From Actinomycetes bacterium (GTDB taxonomy: Bacteria; Actinomycetota; Actinomycetes; Propionibacteriales; Propionibacteriaceae): a stretch of 39,421 bases of DNA. The stretch is from assembly GCA_023392635.1 (NCBI GenBank), contig JAEVYS010000089.1, positions 1-39,421 on the forward strand. The letters run 5' to 3'. Below the pieces are notes generated by a model. It was given only the letters and a program-made list of their open reading frames with translations. It was not told the DNA's origin and did not search any database. The position numbers and the translations under genes were made by a program. This document shows positions 15,191-23,817 of this stretch, one piece after another (positions within the stretch are counted from its first letter, which is position 1; every line of letters begins with the position of its first letter).

Positions 15191-16035
15191 GGGCACTGCC
15201 GCGCATCGTGATCGAGCCACTGGTACGCGCAGCATTGCTGGAGGACCTCGGCCGCGCCGGTGACCTCACCACGGACGCGATCCTCGGCCCGGACGCGCAC
15301 GCCACCGTCGCGCTCGTCAGCCGGGAGCCGGGCGTGATCGCCGGCACGGAGTGCGCACGGCTCGCGTGGGAACTGGTCGATCCGCGGATCGTCGTCTCCG
15401 ACCTGCTCCCCGATGGCACCCGGGTGGAACCCGGGACGGTCATCGGCACCGCGTCCGGACCCGCGCGCGGCCTGCTGAGCGGCGAGCGCGTCGCGCTCAA
15501 CTTCCTCGGCCACCTGTCCGGGGTGGCCACCGGCACCGCCACCATCGCGGACGCGATCGCGCACACGAAGGCCAAGGTGGCCGACACCCGCAAGACGATC
15601 CCCGGCCTGCGTGCGCTCCAGAAGCACGCGGTGAAGGCGGGGGGCGGCAGCAACCACCGCTTCGGCCTCGACGACGCCGTCCTGATCAAGGACAACCACA
15701 TCGCCGTGGCGGGGGGCGTGACCGCGGCGGTGACGCAGGCGAGGGCCGGCGTCGGCCACCTGGTGAAGATCGAGGTCGAGGTCGACTCCCTCGATCAGCT
15801 GGCCGAGCTCCTGGAGGTGGGGGCCGACGCGGTCCTGCTCGACAACATGGGGCCCGACCTCCTGCGGCAGGCGGTCGGGATGGTCTCGGACCGCATGATC
15901 ACCGAGGCGTCCGGACGGATCACTCCCGCCACCGCCGTCCCGATCGCCGAGGCCGGGGTGGACCTCATCTCCGTCGGCTGGCTGACCCACTCCGCCCGCG
16001 TCCTCGACATCGGCCTCGACTACGCCGGCGGGTGA
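15187..16035 (+). CDS. nadC: Nicotinate-nucleotide pyrophosphorylase (quinolinate phosphoribosyltransferase)
   Basis: 282 residues from GTG 15187, again in a GTGA overlap with the gene before it. It converts quinolinate and PRPP to nicotinate mononucleotide, CO2 and pyrophosphate. Motifs in order: LEDLGRAGDLTTDAI near the N-terminus, GERVALNFLGHLSGVAT, TRKTIPGLRALQKHAVKAGG (substrate-binding Arg and Lys), NHRFGLDDAVLIKDNHI, VKIEVEVDSLDQL, DAVLLDNMGPDLL and the final ISVGWLTHS. It completes the de novo pathway from aspartate to NaMN together with nadA and nadB. It ends 11 bp before the convergent FAD oxidase gene; no terminator hairpin is evident. Confidence 0.97.
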   Translation: MRALPRIVIEPLVRAALLEDLGRAGDLTTDAILGPDAHATVALVSREPGVIAGTECARLAWELVDPRIVVSDLLPDGTRVEPGTVIGTASGPARGLLSGERVALNFLGHLSGVATGTATIADAIAHTKAKVADTRKTIPGLRALQKHAVKAGGGSNHRFGLDDAVLIKDNHIAVAGGVTAAVTQARAGVGHLVKIEVEVDSLDQLAELLEVGADAVLLDNMGPDLLRQAVGMVSDRMITEASGRITPATAVPIAEAGVDLISVGWLTHSARVLDIGLDYAGG

Positions 16036-16046
16036 ACGGGCGCCGC

Positions 16047-17270
16047 TCAGGCGGTGAGGATCGCCTCGGCGGTGCGGCGCCCGGACACGAGCGCGCCCTG
16101 GATGGACGCGGTGTCGCGATGGTCGCCGCACACGAACAGGCCGGGGCCGAAGCTGATCCGGCGGCGCACCTCGACCGGAGGCGGCATCTCCGGGAGCGCC
16201 TCCCGGATGACGTGGGTGGCCAGCAGCCGCCACCCGTCGGTCGGACGGGAGTAGAGCGAGGCCAGCTGTTCGCGCACCGCTTCCACCGGGGGCGGCTCCG
16301 TGCCGGGCGCGAGGAGGGCGGACGCCTGCACCAGGTGTTGACCGGCCGGCGCGTAGCTGGGCGCGGCGTTCGAGACCACCGCGGTGTTGATCACCGGGCC
16401 GGCGCCGCGCCGGCCCTCGACCATGAGGTAGCGGCTCGACGTGGGGGCGGTCGGGCTGGCGAACCACCACGTCACCACGCCCTTCATGGCCACCGACGGC
16501 ACTTCGGGCACCAGCCGTGTCGCGGTGCCGGGATCGGTGGCGACCACCACGAAGGCGGCCGGCCGCTCCCCGTCCGGGGTGTGCACGACCCATTCGCGGC
16601 CCTCACGCACGACCGCGGTCACCGGCACCTCCAGCTCGACCGGCGCGGCCAGTGAGGCGGCCAGCTGTGCCGGGATCGCCGCCATGCCCTGCGCGGGCAG
16701 TGCGGGCACCCCCAGCGTGAAGGAGCGCACCAGCAGCCGCGTGAACCGGGCTGAGGTGCGTCCGTCGTCCTCGAGCAGCACGCCGGCGAGGAACGGTTCC
16801 ACCACCCGGTCGCGCAGCGGACCGGAGAACCCCACGGCATCGAACGACGCGGCCAGCGGCCGGTCGGGAATGGCCAGCAGGCGCGGCACCGGACCCAGCG
16901 CTGCGGCGGCCCAGCGGGTGAGCGCGGACACGGCGGCGGGGCGGAGGTAGCGGGAGCCGTCGGGACCGAGCAGGGTCAGCGGGTTCGCCGACAACACCGA
17001 CACCCCGTCGTCGTCACGGATCGCGATGCCGCGTCCGAAGGGCTGCAGGCCGAGTGCCGACAGGTCGAGCTGGCTCTTCGCGTCGGGGTAGGCCGGGTTG
17101 AGCAACTGGAAGCCGCGGTCGCAGCGAAATCCGTCCACCAGGTCGGTGCGTACCCGTCCGCCGACAGCGTCGCCCGCCTCGAGCACGGCCACCCGCCGGC
17201 CGCCCGCGGTCAGCACGCGTGCGCACTGCAGGCCGGCCAGGCCCGCCCCGATCACGATTCCGTCGGTCAT
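16047..17270 (-). CDS. FAD-dependent amine oxidase/phytoene dehydrogenase-like oxidoreductase
   Basis: 407 residues from ATG 17270 (MTDGIVIGAGLAGLQCARVL); an in-frame ATG three codons upstream (17279) is an alternative start. The Rossmann GAGLAG and the following VLEAGDAVGGRVRTD (GG doublet with Arg) are the FAD motif of the amine-oxidase/protoporphyrinogen-oxidase superfamily. The C-terminal FAD contact is LFVCGDHRDTASIQGALVSG. The middle of the protein is the variable substrate domain. There are no carotenoid or haem genes nearby to suggest a substrate, so only the superfamily can be stated. It is encoded convergently with nadC and divergently from glgP (111-bp gap). Confidence 0.85.
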   Translation of the reverse strand: MTDGIVIGAGLAGLQCARVLTAGGRRVAVLEAGDAVGGRVRTDLVDGFRCDRGFQLLNPAYPDAKSQLDLSALGLQPFGRGIAIRDDDGVSVLSANPLTLLGPDGSRYLRPAAVSALTRWAAAALGPVPRLLAIPDRPLAASFDAVGFSGPLRDRVVEPFLAGVLLEDDGRTSARFTRLLVRSFTLGVPALPAQGMAAIPAQLAASLAAPVELEVPVTAVVREGREWVVHTPDGERPAAFVVVATDPGTATRLVPEVPSVAMKGVVTWWFASPTAPTSSRYLMVEGRRGAGPVINTAVVSNAAPSYAPAGQHLVQASALLAPGTEPPPVEAVREQLASLYSRPTDGWRLLATHVIREALPEMPPPVEVRRRISFGPGLFVCGDHRDTASIQGALVSGRRTAEAILTA

Positions 17271-17353
17271 GGCCCCCATCCTTGCAGCGCCGGCCAACCC
17301 GGCTACCCCGGTGCGCATCGATCAAAGCCCGCTGGCTAGGACGTTTTCGCCGT

Positions 17354-17375
17354 CGTAACCGAGGTTGGTTACGGT
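17354..17375 (+). promoter_or_regulatory. glgP operator/promoter
   Basis: A perfect palindrome, CGTAACC (17354-17360) and GGTTACG (17367-17373) with a 6-bp spacer, overlaps a TACGGT -10 hexamer (17370-17375). The hexamer ends 6 bases before the glgP ATG, and there is no Shine-Dalgarno, so the transcript should be leaderless. A protein bound to the palindrome would block RNA polymerase. The regulator is not identified; no regulator gene adjoins glgP. Confidence 0.5.
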
Positions 17376-17381
17376 GGTCCA

Positions 17382-19952
17382 ATGAGCACTGAGACCGTGC
17401 CGGCTTCGTTGGTCGTCCAGACCCCGGTACCCACCGACGAAACACCGACCATCGAGCCGCATCGGGTCGGTCCCGTGGCGAAGCCGTCGCACCCGCTCGC
17501 GCTGGCGCCGGTGTCCGCGCCTCCGCACTCCGTGGACGGCTTCGTCCGGGAATTCCTGCGTGAGCTGAACACCGGCCAGGGCGTCGCCCTGTCGCGCTCG
17601 ACGGTGAACGACCAGTACCTGGCCCTGGCCCGCACCGTCCGCCACTACCTGATGGCGCGCTGGCTGGAGACGCTGCGCCACAACCGCCAGTCCAAGGCGA
17701 AGTACGTCGGCTACCTGTCGGCGGAGTACCTGCTCGGACGGCAGCTCGGCAACGCGTTGATGGCCACCGACCTCAACGACGTCGCGGAGAAGGCACTGGC
17801 CAGTTGCGGCCTCGACCTCGCCACGCTGCGTGCGCAGGAGGTGGAGCCGGGCCTGGGCAACGGCGGCCTGGGACGCCTCGCCGCGTGCTTCATCGACTCC
17901 CTCGCGACCATGAGCGTCCCCTGCATCGGGTACGGCATCCGCTACGAGTACGGCATCTTCCGCCAGACGTTCGTCGACAACCGCCAGGTCGAGCAGCCCG
18001 ACACCTGGCTCGCGCTCGGTGCGCCGTGGGAGTTCCCCCACCCGGAGGCCGCGGTCCAGGTGGACTTCGGCGGCCACACCGAGACCTACGACGACGAGGG
18101 CGTGGAGCGGACGCGGTGGGTGCCCGCCTGGAACGTGCTGGGCATCCCGTACAACTACATGGTCCCGGGCTACCAGAACGGACGCGTGAACACGCTGCGG
18201 TTGTGGAGTGCGGTCGCCACCAAGGCCTTCGACCTGTCGATCTTCAACTCCGGTGACTATGCCGAGGCCGTTCGCGCGCAGACGTTCGCGGAGAACATCA
18301 CCAAGGTGCTCTACCCCGAGGACTCCACGCCCCAGGGCAAGGAGCTGCGCCTGCAGCAGCAGTACTTCTTCGTCGCCTGCTCCATCCGCGACTTCATCGA
18401 GCAGATGGTCGAGGAGGACTTCGACCTGCACGACCTGCCCTCGCGCATCCACTTCCAGCTCAACGACACCCACCCGGTGATCGCCGTCCCCGAGCTGATG
18501 CGCATCCTGGTCGACGAGAAGAAGTGGGAGTGGGACGAGGCCTGGGATGTGACCAGCCGGTGCTTCGCCTACACCTGCCACACGCTGCTGCCCGAGGCCC
18601 TGGAGACGTGGTCGACCGACCTGATGGGACGGCTGCTGCCGCGCCACCTCGAGATCATCTACCGGATCAACGACGAGTTCCTCGAGGAGATCCGGGCGGC
18701 CTACCCCGACGACGAGCTGCGGGCACGCCGGATGTCGATCATCGCCGACTACCCCGAGCGTTCCGTCCGGATGGCCTACCTGGCGACCGTGGCAGGCACG
18801 AAGGTGAACGGTGTGGCGGCGCTGCACTCCCAACTGCTGGCCGACAAGGTGCTTCCCGACTTCTCCGGCTACTGGCCGCAGAAGTTCACCAACGTCACCA
18901 ACGGCGTGACGCCGCGCCGGTTCCTGCGGATGGCGAACCCGTGGCTGTCCGAGCTGATCACCGACACCGTCGGGCCGGGCTGGGTGACGGACCTGGAGCG
19001 GCTCGCCGAGCTGGAGCCGTACGCGGAGGACGAGGACTTCCGGCGCGCGTTCCGGAAGGCCAAGGAACAGAACAAGACCCGCCTGTACAACCTGCTGCGC
19101 ACCCGCGACGGGATCGACCTGCCCGACGGCCACCTGCTCGACGTGATGGTCAAGCGCCTGCACGAGTACAAGCGCCAGACGCTCAAGCTCCTGCACCTGG
19201 TCACGCTGTACGACCAGCTGATCTCCGAGCGCGTCGATCCGAAGACGATCCTCCCGCGGACGGTTGTCTTCGGCGCGAAGGCGGCTCCCGGCTACCGGAT
19301 GGCCAAGGAGACCATCTTCCTGATCAACTCCGTGGCCGCCACGATCAACACCGACAAGCGCCTGCAGGGGCGGCTCAGTGTCGCCTTCCCGGCCAACTAC
19401 AACGTCACGCTGGCCGAGAAGCTCATTCCGGCCGCCGACCTGTCCGAGCAGATCTCGTTGGCAGGCATGGAGGCGTCGGGGACGGGCAACATGAAGTTCG
19501 CCCTCAACGGTGCCCTCACGATCGGCACCGACGACGGCGCGAACGTGGAGATTCGCCAGCTCGTCGGCGACGACAATTTCTTCCTGTTCGGCATGGTCGA
19601 GCCGGAGGTCGAGGCGCTGCAGGCGTCCGGCTACCACCCGGGTGAGTACTACGAGTCCAACCCGGACCTGAAGAGCGCGATCGACCTGATCTCGTCCGGC
19701 GCCTTCAGCAACGGGGATCGCAACGCCTTCGATCCCGTGGTGTCGAACCTGCTGTACCAGGACCGCTTCATGGCGCTGGCCGACTACCAGTCCTACGTCG
19801 AGGCCCAGGGACGGGTCGAGGCGGCGTACCTCAACAAGGAGGCCTGGACCAAGGCGTCCATCCGCAACGTCGCCCGCTGCGGGTTCTTCTCCTCCGACCG
19901 TTCGATGCGCGACTACCTGAGCCGCATCTGGGGAGCCACCCCCGACCGTTGA
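17382..19952 (+). CDS. glgP: Glycogen/maltodextrin phosphorylase
   Basis: 856 residues from ATG 17382. This GT35 enzyme releases glucose-1-phosphate from alpha-1,4-glucan ends. Motifs include YLSAEYLLGRQLGNAL, EPGLGNGGLGRLAACFIDSL near 155-174, GIRYEYGIFRQ, LNDTHPVIAVPELMRIL, NVTNGVTPRRFL and KRLHEYKRQTLKLLH. The pyridoxal phosphate site is EASGTGNMKFALNGALTIGT with Lys705; Gly replaces the usual Ser before the Asn of this motif. Residues 1-45 are a non-conserved Pro/Thr/Val-rich extension. Length is normal for bacterial GlgP. It is cytosolic and monocistronic; a partial copy of the dispersed palindromic repeat begins within its stop codon region. Confidence 0.97.
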   Translation: MSTETVPASLVVQTPVPTDETPTIEPHRVGPVAKPSHPLALAPVSAPPHSVDGFVREFLRELNTGQGVALSRSTVNDQYLALARTVRHYLMARWLETLRHNRQSKAKYVGYLSAEYLLGRQLGNALMATDLNDVAEKALASCGLDLATLRAQEVEPGLGNGGLGRLAACFIDSLATMSVPCIGYGIRYEYGIFRQTFVDNRQVEQPDTWLALGAPWEFPHPEAAVQVDFGGHTETYDDEGVERTRWVPAWNVLGIPYNYMVPGYQNGRVNTLRLWSAVATKAFDLSIFNSGDYAEAVRAQTFAENITKVLYPEDSTPQGKELRLQQQYFFVACSIRDFIEQMVEEDFDLHDLPSRIHFQLNDTHPVIAVPELMRILVDEKKWEWDEAWDVTSRCFAYTCHTLLPEALETWSTDLMGRLLPRHLEIIYRINDEFLEEIRAAYPDDELRARRMSIIADYPERSVRMAYLATVAGTKVNGVAALHSQLLADKVLPDFSGYWPQKFTNVTNGVTPRRFLRMANPWLSELITDTVGPGWVTDLERLAELEPYAEDEDFRRAFRKAKEQNKTRLYNLLRTRDGIDLPDGHLLDVMVKRLHEYKRQTLKLLHLVTLYDQLISERVDPKTILPRTVVFGAKAAPGYRMAKETIFLINSVAATINTDKRLQGRLSVAFPANYNVTLAEKLIPAADLSEQISLAGMEASGTGNMKFALNGALTIGTDDGANVEIRQLVGDDNFFLFGMVEPEVEALQASGYHPGEYYESNPDLKSAIDLISSGAFSNGDRNAFDPVVSNLLYQDRFMALADYQSYVEAQGRVEAAYLNKEAWTKASIRNVARCGFFSSDRSMRDYLSRIWGATPDR

Positions 19953-19973
19953 ACCGTCCCCAATTCGGTCCAG
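19951..19973. repeat. Partial inverted copy of the 33-bp palindromic repeat
   Basis: The reverse complement of 19951-19973 matches 1002-1024 at 22 of 23 positions. It starts at the last base of the Arg-stop region of glgP and lies in the 50-bp gap between glgP and the convergent sugar dehydrogenase gene, the same context as the first copy. Confidence 0.7.
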
Positions 19974-20002
19974 CCGGGGGAGGCGGGAGACCCGTCGTCC
20001 GG

Positions 20003-21043
20003 TCAGGGCAGCGGGACGCTGACCAGCCGGTCGTCGCCGGGGCGCGGGGTGCCTCGCGCGGTGTTGTTGGTGAGGACGTAGAGCCGGTCGCCGACCACCT
20101 CGACGGCCCGGATCCGCCCCAGGCCGTCCAGGAGGACGGACGGCCTGCCGGCCACCCCCGCCACCATGGGCACCGTCCAGACCCGCTCGCCGCGCAGGGC
20201 GGCGAAGTACACGCTTCCGTCCGGCCCGATCGCGATCCCGCTGGGCGAGGCCTCGGAGGTGCGCCAGATGCGGACGGGAGGCGTCACCCCCGCGACGTCC
20301 GTCTCGCCCTCCGTCTGCGGCCACCCGTAGTTCGCTCCGGCGGTGATGCGGTTCAGCTCATCCCACGTGCTCTGGCCGAACTCGCTGGCCCACAGCTGGC
20401 CGGTGGCGTCCCACGCCAGGCCCTGCACATTGCGGTGGCCGTAGGAGTACACCGGCGTGCCGAACGGATTGCCGGGCGGGACGCCGCCGTCGGCTGTGAC
20501 CCGGAGGATCTTGCCCCCGAGGGATCCCCGGTCCTGGGCGAGCTCGCTGCGGCCGGAGTCCCCGGTGCCGATGTAGAGCAGCCCGTCCGGTCCGAACCTG
20601 ATGCGTCCCCCGTTGTGGTTGCCCGCCTTCGGAATGCCGGTCAGGATCGTCCGGGGGTCGCTCAGAGCGTGCTCCGCGTAGCGGAACCTGACCACCCGGT
20701 TGTCGGTCGCTGCGGTGTAGTACAGGTACAGCAGCTGGTCCTCGGCGAAGGTGGGTGACAGCGCGAGACCGAGCAGGCCGCCCTCACCGCCCGGGACGAC
20801 ACCGGGAACCTGGTCGACCAGGCGCATCGCGCCATCGGCGATCCGGACGAGCTGCGCGCGGTCCCGCAGCGTCACCAGCACGCTCCGGTCGGGAAGCAGC
20901 GCGAGGTCCCACGGCACCTCCAGGCCGGTGGCGAGAACGGCCCGCTCGCCCACCGGCGTGGGCAGCGGTTCCGGTGGCTGCGACACGGCGGTGCACCCAC
21001 CGAGAAGCAGCGCCATGGCAACGGCCGCCACCAGGGTGCGCAT
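20003..21043 (-). CDS. Lipoprotein PQQ-dependent sugar dehydrogenase-like protein (soluble aldose dehydrogenase fold)
   Basis: 346 residues from ATG 21043. A lipoprotein signal peptide ends in the lipobox LLGGC with lipidated Cys17, so the protein is anchored on the outer face of the membrane. The six-bladed propeller of the glucose/sorbosone dehydrogenase (GSDH) family is seen in VPWDLALLPDRSVLVTLRD, GGEGGLLGLALSPTF, the NHNGGRIRFGPDGLLYIGTG block, YSYGHRNVQGLAWDATG, SEFGQSTWDELNRI and ANYGWP. The family oxidises aldoses with PQQ, but many actinobacterial members have unproved activity. A longer in-frame start (21124) would bury the signal peptide, so it is rejected. The MFS permease gene ends 34 bp upstream on the same strand, so they may be cotranscribed. 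Confidence 0.88.
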   Translation of the reverse strand: MRTLVAAVAMALLLGGCTAVSQPPEPLPTPVGERAVLATGLEVPWDLALLPDRSVLVTLRDRAQLVRIADGAMRLVDQVPGVVPGGEGGLLGLALSPTFAEDQLLYLYYTAATDNRVVRFRYAEHALSDPRTILTGIPKAGNHNGGRIRFGPDGLLYIGTGDSGRSELAQDRGSLGGKILRVTADGGVPPGNPFGTPVYSYGHRNVQGLAWDATGQLWASEFGQSTWDELNRITAGANYGWPQTEGETDVAGVTPPVRIWRTSEASPSGIAIGPDGSVYFAALRGERVWTVPMVAGVAGRPSVLLDGLGRIRAVEVVGDRLYVLTNNTARGTPRPGDDRLVSVPLP

Positions 21044-21077
21044 GTCCCGATGATGCCCGCCGGCCTCAAACCCCGGC

Positions 21078-22397
21078 TCAGTCCAGGGCGCGGGCCCGCG
21101 CCTCGGGGAGCAGGAGCGCGGCACCCGCTGCGAGCAGGAAGGCCCCGCCGAACACGGCGAAGACGAGCGGCTGGCCGCCCGCGGCGAGCAGGAGGGGCAC
21201 GCTCAGCGGCGCGAGAATGGAAGCGATCCGGCCGAACGCTGCCGCGGCGCCGGTCCCGGTGCCGCGCACGCTCGTCGGGTAGATCTCCGGGCCGATCGCG
21301 TACAGCGCCCCCCACGCGCCCAGGTTGAAGAACGACAACGCGCACCCGAAGGCGATGATCGCAGCGACGCTGTTCGCGAACCCGAACGCACCCGCGGCGA
21401 TCGCCGAACCGGCGAGGAACGTGGCCAGCGTCGCGCGCCGTCCCCAGGCTTCCACCAGGTAGGCGGCGGCCGCGTACCCGGGCAGCTGGGCGAGCGTGAT
21501 GACCAGGGTGTACTCGAACGACTTCACCAGCCCGTTGCCCTGGGCGACCAGCAGGGTGGGCAGCCAGGTGAACGCGCCGTAGTAGGACAGGTTGATGAAG
21601 AACCAGACGGCCCAGAGCGCGGCCGTCCGGCGCCGGAAGGCCGGCGACCAGATCGACTCCGTCGCGACCGGCGGGTGTGCCGCCTCGTCGGGGGCGGAGA
21701 CGGGCTCGACACCGGCCGCCTCCTCGAAGGTGCGGACGGCGTCCTCCGCCGCTTCCACGCGTCCCTTCCGTTCGAGGAAGCGCACGGACTCCGGCAGTCC
21801 CCAGCGCACCACCGCGGCGTAGGCGGTCGGCACGATGCCGACCGCGAGCGCCCAGCGCCAGCCCTGGTCGAACGCGGGGATCACCAGGTAGCCGATCAGC
21901 GCGGCGAGCAGCCAGCCGACCGCCCAGAACGCCTCCAGGGCCACCACCATGCGCCCACGGATACGGCGCGGGGCGAACTCGCTGACCAGCGTGGACGCCA
22001 CCGGCAGCTCGGCGCCGAGCCCGAGGCCCACCAGGAAGCGGAGCGCGATCAGCATCCCGACGCCGGCGGCGAGCGCGGACGCGCCGGTGGCGAGGCCGTA
22101 GACCAGGAGCGTCACGGCGAAGACCTGGCGCCGGCCGATGCGGTCGGCCAGCAGTCCCCCGAGCGTCGCACCTAGGGCCATGCCGACGAATCCGATCGAC
22201 GCGATCCAGGAGAGGGTGGCCGGCGTGAGGTGCCACTGCACAGCGAGGGCCGCCATCACGAAGGAGATGAGCCCGACATCCATCGCGTCGAGCGCCCACC
22301 CGACACCGGACCCGACCAGCAGCTTGGCATGCGCTCGACCGAACGGCAGCCGGTCCAGCCGTTGCGCACGCGTCAGTCGCTCACCCGAGTCCACCAC
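21078..22397 (-). CDS. MFS transporter (sugar/aromatic-acid porter type)
   Basis: 439 residues, twelve membrane helices. The start GTG at 22397 is supported by AAGGAGGG 5 bases upstream. The MFS signature between helices 2 and 3 is clear (GGLLADRIGRRQ), and RFLVGLGLGAELPVASTLVSEFAPRRIRGR in helices 4-5 is typical of the sugar-porter/AAHS/SV2-like branch. A large cytosolic loop (about 205-255) separates the halves, and the second half has the matching YLVEAWGRRATL. Such carriers import sugars, niacin or aromatic acids by proton symport; the substrate here is unknown. The short gap to the sugar dehydrogenase downstream makes a sugar or sugar acid an attractive guess only. Confidence 0.87.
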   Translation of the reverse strand: MVDSGERLTRAQRLDRLPFGRAHAKLLVGSGVGWALDAMDVGLISFVMAALAVQWHLTPATLSWIASIGFVGMALGATLGGLLADRIGRRQVFAVTLLVYGLATGASALAAGVGMLIALRFLVGLGLGAELPVASTLVSEFAPRRIRGRMVVALEAFWAVGWLLAALIGYLVIPAFDQGWRWALAVGIVPTAYAAVVRWGLPESVRFLERKGRVEAAEDAVRTFEEAAGVEPVSAPDEAAHPPVATESIWSPAFRRRTAALWAVWFFINLSYYGAFTWLPTLLVAQGNGLVKSFEYTLVITLAQLPGYAAAAYLVEAWGRRATLATFLAGSAIAAGAFGFANSVAAIIAFGCALSFFNLGAWGALYAIGPEIYPTSVRGTGTGAAAAFGRIASILAPLSVPLLLAAGGQPLVFAVFGGAFLLAAGAALLLPEARARALD

Positions 22398-22458
22398 CTG
22401 TGCCCTCCTTCGGCCCAGCGCATCGTAGCCGCGAACGGCGGTGGCGTCGCAGCGACGG

Positions 22459-23688
22459 TTACGGGGTGGATCCGGCCGTGGCCGTGGTGCTCCGGGACGC
22501 GGACGGTGTGGTCGCCGAGCTCCCGGCCGACGTGGCCGTCCCGCTGGTGGCGGGGCTCGAGGTCACGGTGTTGCTCGCGGAGGGCGAACCGGTCGGCGAC
22601 GGTGTGGCGGAGCCGGGAGTCGGGGTCGGGGTGGGACCCGGCGAAGCGGTCGAAGGTGACGGGGTCGGGGTGCCAGACGGGGACGGGGTCGGAGTGCCGG
22701 ACGACGACGGCGTCGGCGTCGGCGTCGGCGTCGGCGACGGTTGCGGGGTCTTCGACCTGGTGGCCGTCGCGGTCGGGCTGGGCAGCACGGTGGTGGCGGT
22801 GGGCGACGGGAGCCCGGCCGGCATGTAGCTGCCGACACGGCGGCTCAGCGATGCCTTCGACTGGTCACCGGTGAGGAACCGCATCGGGTCGACGTAGGAG
22901 CCGTCGAGGATCACCTCGAAGTGCAGGTGGCAGGCCGTGGAACGCCCGGTGGATCCGATCCGGGCGATCACGTCAGCCTGGCGCACGGCCTGACCGACGG
23001 TCACCTCGATCCGGCTGAGGTGGTTGTACGTGGTCGAGAAGGTGTGACCGCCCCGGTCGGCGTGGCGCAGGATGATCCGGTTGCCGTACCCGCCGGCCCA
23101 GCCGGTGAAGGCAACCGTCCCGTCCAGGGAGGCGTGCACCGCGTCGCCGCAGGGTTGCCCCAGGTCGACGCCGTCGTGCCAGCGCTGCTTGTGCGTGAAC
23201 GGGTCGCTGCGGTAGCCGAAGCCGGTGGACGGGGTGTGGTCGCTGACCGGCCAGCCGATGAGCGGGCCGTCGACGCCGACGTCCGCCGGTGCCGTGTTCA
23301 CGCCGACCGGGTCGGTGAGGAGGTCGTCCCCATCGATCACGCCCGCGACGAGCCCGGGCGCGGGGGCCAGTGCCGCCGCCGCTGCCGGCGGCTCGGGAAG
23401 CGTGGCCGGGAGCCCGGGCGCCGCCGCTGACGGCACCGGGAGCACGACGTACACCACGTCGCCCGCAACGATCGCCACCAGGGCGACCAGGAGGACGCGC
23501 CGCACCATGCCGAGCACCAGGGAGCCTGCGGCCGAGTGGCGTCCGCGCGCCCCTTCGGCCGAGGCCCTCCGTGGCGCCGCATGCCCGGCGCCGGCCCGGA
23601 GGGCGGTCGGCCGGCTGAGAGCATGCCGGGGAACGCTGTGGTACGCGTGCCGTGGCTGCACGAGCTCCCCCTCTCGCGACCCTCCCAT
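22459..23688 (-). CDS. Membrane-anchored M23 (LytM-like) peptidase with Pro/Thr/Ser-rich C-terminal tail
   Basis: 409 residues from ATG 23688. A basic N-terminal stretch (1-62) leads into one membrane segment (about 64-84, RRVLLVALVAIVAGDVVYVV). The M23 domain spans about 145-270: HDGVDLG with H171 and D175, AGGYGNRIILRH, TTYNHLSRIEVTVGQAV, and HLH at 254-256. All the zinc-site residues of an active LytM peptidase are present, so it probably cleaves peptidoglycan cross-bridges or stem peptides outside the membrane. Residues about 290-409 are a low-complexity Thr-Pro/Ser-Pro tail, likely a wall-spanning or glycosylated stalk. The start is uncertain within some 15 codons. Confidence 0.87.
   Translation of the reverse strand: MGGSREGELVQPRHAYHSVPRHALSRPTALRAGAGHAAPRRASAEGARGRHSAAGSLVLGMVRRVLLVALVAIVAGDVVYVVLPVPSAAAPGLPATLPEPPAAAAALAPAPGLVAGVIDGDDLLTDPVGVNTAPADVGVDGPLIGWPVSDHTPSTGFGYRSDPFTHKQRWHDGVDLGQPCGDAVHASLDGTVAFTGWAGGYGNRIILRHADRGGHTFSTTYNHLSRIEVTVGQAVRQADVIARIGSTGRSTACHLHFEVILDGSYVDPMRFLTGDQSKASLSRRVGSYMPAGLPSPTATTVLPSPTATATRSKTPQPSPTPTPTPTPSSSGTPTPSPSGTPTPSPSTASPGPTPTPTPGSATPSPTGSPSASNTVTSSPATSGTATSAGSSATTPSASRSTTATAGSTP
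22610..22745. repeat. Low-complexity tract encoding TP/SP repeats of the M23 peptidase
   Basis: Imperfect iterations such as ggggtcggggtg and gtcggcgtcggcgtcggc encode the Thr-Pro and Ser-Pro dipeptide runs. Tracts of this type often vary in copy number between strains. Confidence 0.6.
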
Positions 23689-23781
23689 GATCGCCCTGCA
23701 GCTGGGAGGTCGGAAGGCCAGCCGGAATACCTTGAGCAATTCTCAGGCTGCGCCCAGACAGCCGGCTCTCAGGAGCGCGGG

Positions 23782-23809
23782 GCCCGGCCGGACCGCTGTC
23801 CGGCCGGGC
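23782..23809 (-). terminator. Terminator-type hairpin after the symporter gene
   Basis: A perfect 12-bp stem (GCCCGGCCGGAC / GTCCGGCCGGGC) with a 4-base loop lies 9 bases after the symporter stop on the reverse strand. It has no T tract, as is common in high-GC actinobacteria. Confidence 0.7.
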
Positions 23810-23817
23810 TCTCGCGA

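Noticed and set aside
17322..20324. A 1000-codon open frame antisense to glgP
   Set aside because: It is a shadow frame produced by high third-position GC; the product is low-complexity and unlike any family.
23689..23781. A cyclic-di-AMP (ydaO) riboswitch before the M23 peptidase, common before wall hydrolases in actinobacteria
   Set aside because: The space is only about 90 bp and none of the conserved riboswitch core can be seen.
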